A DNA stretch of 7,681 nucleotides from Clostridia bacterium. Lineage in GTDB: Bacteria > Bacillota > Clostridia > UMGS1883. A program made the position numbers and the translations under genes. Within the stretch, counting starts at the first letter, position 1. The number at the start of each line of letters is the position of its first letter. The DNA lies in contig JAFSBF010000118.1 in assembly GCA_017441965.1 (NCBI GenBank), positions 1 to 7,681 of the forward strand, given 5' to 3'. This document shows positions 7,382 to 7,681 of this stretch, piece by piece. Below the pieces are notes generated by a model. It did not search any database. It saw only the letters and a list, made by a program, of their open reading frames with translations, and was not told where the DNA came from.

Positions 7382-7411
7382 AGTATATCATTTATCAAAA
7401 TGCTTTGTCAA
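7382..7411 (-). promoter_or_regulatory. Sigma-A type promoter for metY-metA
   Basis: On the minus strand a consensus -35 TTGACA (7411-7406) and -10 TATACT (7387-7382) are 18 nt apart. The start should fall near 7375, leaving a leader of about 26 nt. There is thus no room for an S-box (SAM) riboswitch or T-box, the usual methionine controls in Firmicutes. A short palindrome, CTAATAATAATTAG (7370-7383), overlaps the start point and could be an operator. Four bases of the -35 (TTGA) belong to the edge of the 63-bp repeat copy. Confidence 0.85.
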
Positions 7412-7470
7412 TCGTTTTCTTTACGGCGTTTGCCTTCTTAAGGTTCAAGTCCTTTCAATAAATAAAAAAA
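7408..7470. repeat. 63-bp direct repeat, copy 1
   Basis: Identical to 7616-7678 over 63 bp. It opens with TCAATCG and ends in a run of seven A. It contains AAGGTTCAAGTCCTTTCA (+ strand, 7440-7457), which resembles a tRNA T arm, and overlapping CCTT/AAGG/CCTT arms that can fold in two exclusive ways. On the minus strand it begins with the T tract of the terminator at 7464-7510. Confidence 0.95.
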
Positions 7471-7510
7471 GAGAAGACCCCCAAACAATGTGGAGGTTCT
7501 TCTCTTTTTT
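7464..7510 (-). terminator. Intrinsic terminator upstream of the metY promoter
   Basis: A 13-bp outer stem (7465-7477 with 7498-7510; AAAAAAGAGAAGA core) continues, after a 1-nt bulge, into CC/GG and CCA/TGG pairs around a 7-nt loop. On the minus strand T7-ATTTATTG follows. The one inner mismatch on the + strand (C7480/A7494) becomes a G-U pair in minus-strand RNA, which suggests it is read that way. It would end a minus-strand transcript entering from the right and insulate metY. Confidence 0.85.
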
Positions 7511-7599
7511 GGTGCAGGTAACAGGACACAGCTGCTTCGCATCTTGCCTGCTTGCCCACCAAAATGCTAAAGCATTTCGGTACCGGTCTGCGCACCAAA
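7508..7599. repeat. 92-bp foldback element with 8-bp terminal inverted repeat
   Basis: The ends TTTGGTGC (7508-7515) and GCACCAAA (7592-7599) are perfect inverted repeats. Inside are an 11-position hairpin (7558-7568 with 7571-7581; the A-C mismatch becomes G-U in minus-strand RNA), and GCAGGTAA (7514-7521) against TTGCCTGC (7544-7551). CGGTACCG (7578-7585) is also a perfect palindrome. No long open frame. Minus-strand reading gives CCTGTTACCTGCACCA just before the terminator, like a tRNA 3' end, but the T loop and acceptor partner are missing. It could be a structured RNA, a MITE-like repeat or a decayed RNA gene. I cannot name it. Confidence 0.6.
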
Positions 7600-7605
7600 C
7601 ACCTA

Positions 7606-7626
7606 AAAACGATTATCAATCGTTTT
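7606..7626. repeat. 9-bp hairpin at the edge of repeat copy 2
   Basis: AAAACGATT (7606-7614) pairs perfectly with AATCGTTTT (7618-7626) across ATC. On the minus strand TTTTT lies at its 3' side, so it could be a weak terminator, though its stem is AT-rich. Copy 1 of the repeat lacks this hairpin because its flank differs. Confidence 0.5.
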
Positions 7627-7678
7627 CTTTACGGCGTTTGCCTTCTTAAGGTTCAAGTCCTTTCAATAAATAAAAAAA
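7616..7678. repeat. 63-bp direct repeat, copy 2, at the window edge
   Basis: Perfect match to 7408-7470, 208 bp away. The A run is eight here instead of seven, and the following GA matches the start of the terminator arm after copy 1 (AAAGAGAAG). The similarity therefore probably continues beyond the window, as a tandem unit of repeat plus terminator plus foldback. Confidence 0.95.
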
Positions 7679-7681
7679 AGA

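Noticed and set aside
7408..7544. Short minus-strand reading frames, e.g. ATG at 7544 and the LKKANAVKKTID stretch in the repeat
   Set aside because: The first crosses the terminator hairpin and the second is under 20 codons, follows a stop, and has no properly spaced ribosome binding site. Lys-rich translation is expected from A-rich DNA.
7510..7598. A complete minus-strand tRNA ending in CCA before the terminator
   Set aside because: The 3' end looks right (CCTGTTACCTGCACCA), but the T loop is replaced by about 21 nt, no 5' acceptor strand complementary to TTACCTGC is in place, and no D arm is visible. The CCA is also part of the terminal inverted repeat, which has the same GCACCAAA on the other strand.
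7408..7678. CRISPR array
   Set aside because: Only two repeats, 63 bp long, with a spacer of about 145 bp holding a terminator. No cas genes are present.

Overview
This window looks like chromosomal DNA from a low-to-moderate GC Gram-positive bacterium of the class Clostridia, with an Oscillospiraceae/Ruminococcaceae-like or related gut anaerobe as the best guess. The reasons are strong AAGGAGG-type ribosome binding sites, sigma-A type -35/-10 promoters with 17-18 nt spacers, a formate--tetrahydrofolate ligase, a type III pantothenate kinase beside an ECF transporter S component, and an acetyl-CoA type MetA. This placement is inferred from gene content, not from a marker gene.

Layout, left to right. 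Positions 1-104 hold the 3' end of a + strand gene, perhaps of the amidohydrolase/TatD kind. It ends in a long bidirectional terminator (103-150). Positions 151-341 are packed with five more back-to-back hairpins and no gene. All other genes lie on the minus strand in three transcription units, read right to left. (i) metY (7348-6065) then metA (6024-5107): the acetyl-homoserine route to homocysteine. (ii) guaB (4997-3495) then fhs (3489-1819): IMP dehydrogenase and 10-formyl-THF synthesis, both tied to purine nucleotides, only 5 nt apart. (iii) an ECF S component (1693-1103) then coaX (1106-336): a probable pantothenate uptake and phosphorylation pair, translationally coupled by an ATGA overlap. 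Each unit has a recognisable promoter placed only a few to a few dozen bases downstream of the previous intrinsic terminator, so the units are compact but insulated.

Positions 7349-7681 carry no gene. They contain the metY promoter, an intrinsic terminator, a 92-bp foldback element bounded by an 8-bp inverted repeat, and two copies of a 63-bp perfect direct repeat 208 bp apart. The second copy runs to the window edge, so the array probably continues. Short tRNA-like strings occur here, but no cloverleaf forms.

The coding part is ordinary core metabolism with intact catalytic residues. The parts that deserve a second look are the two hairpin-rich intergenic regions. I did not find convincing evidence of a new defence, mobile or biosynthetic system in this window.
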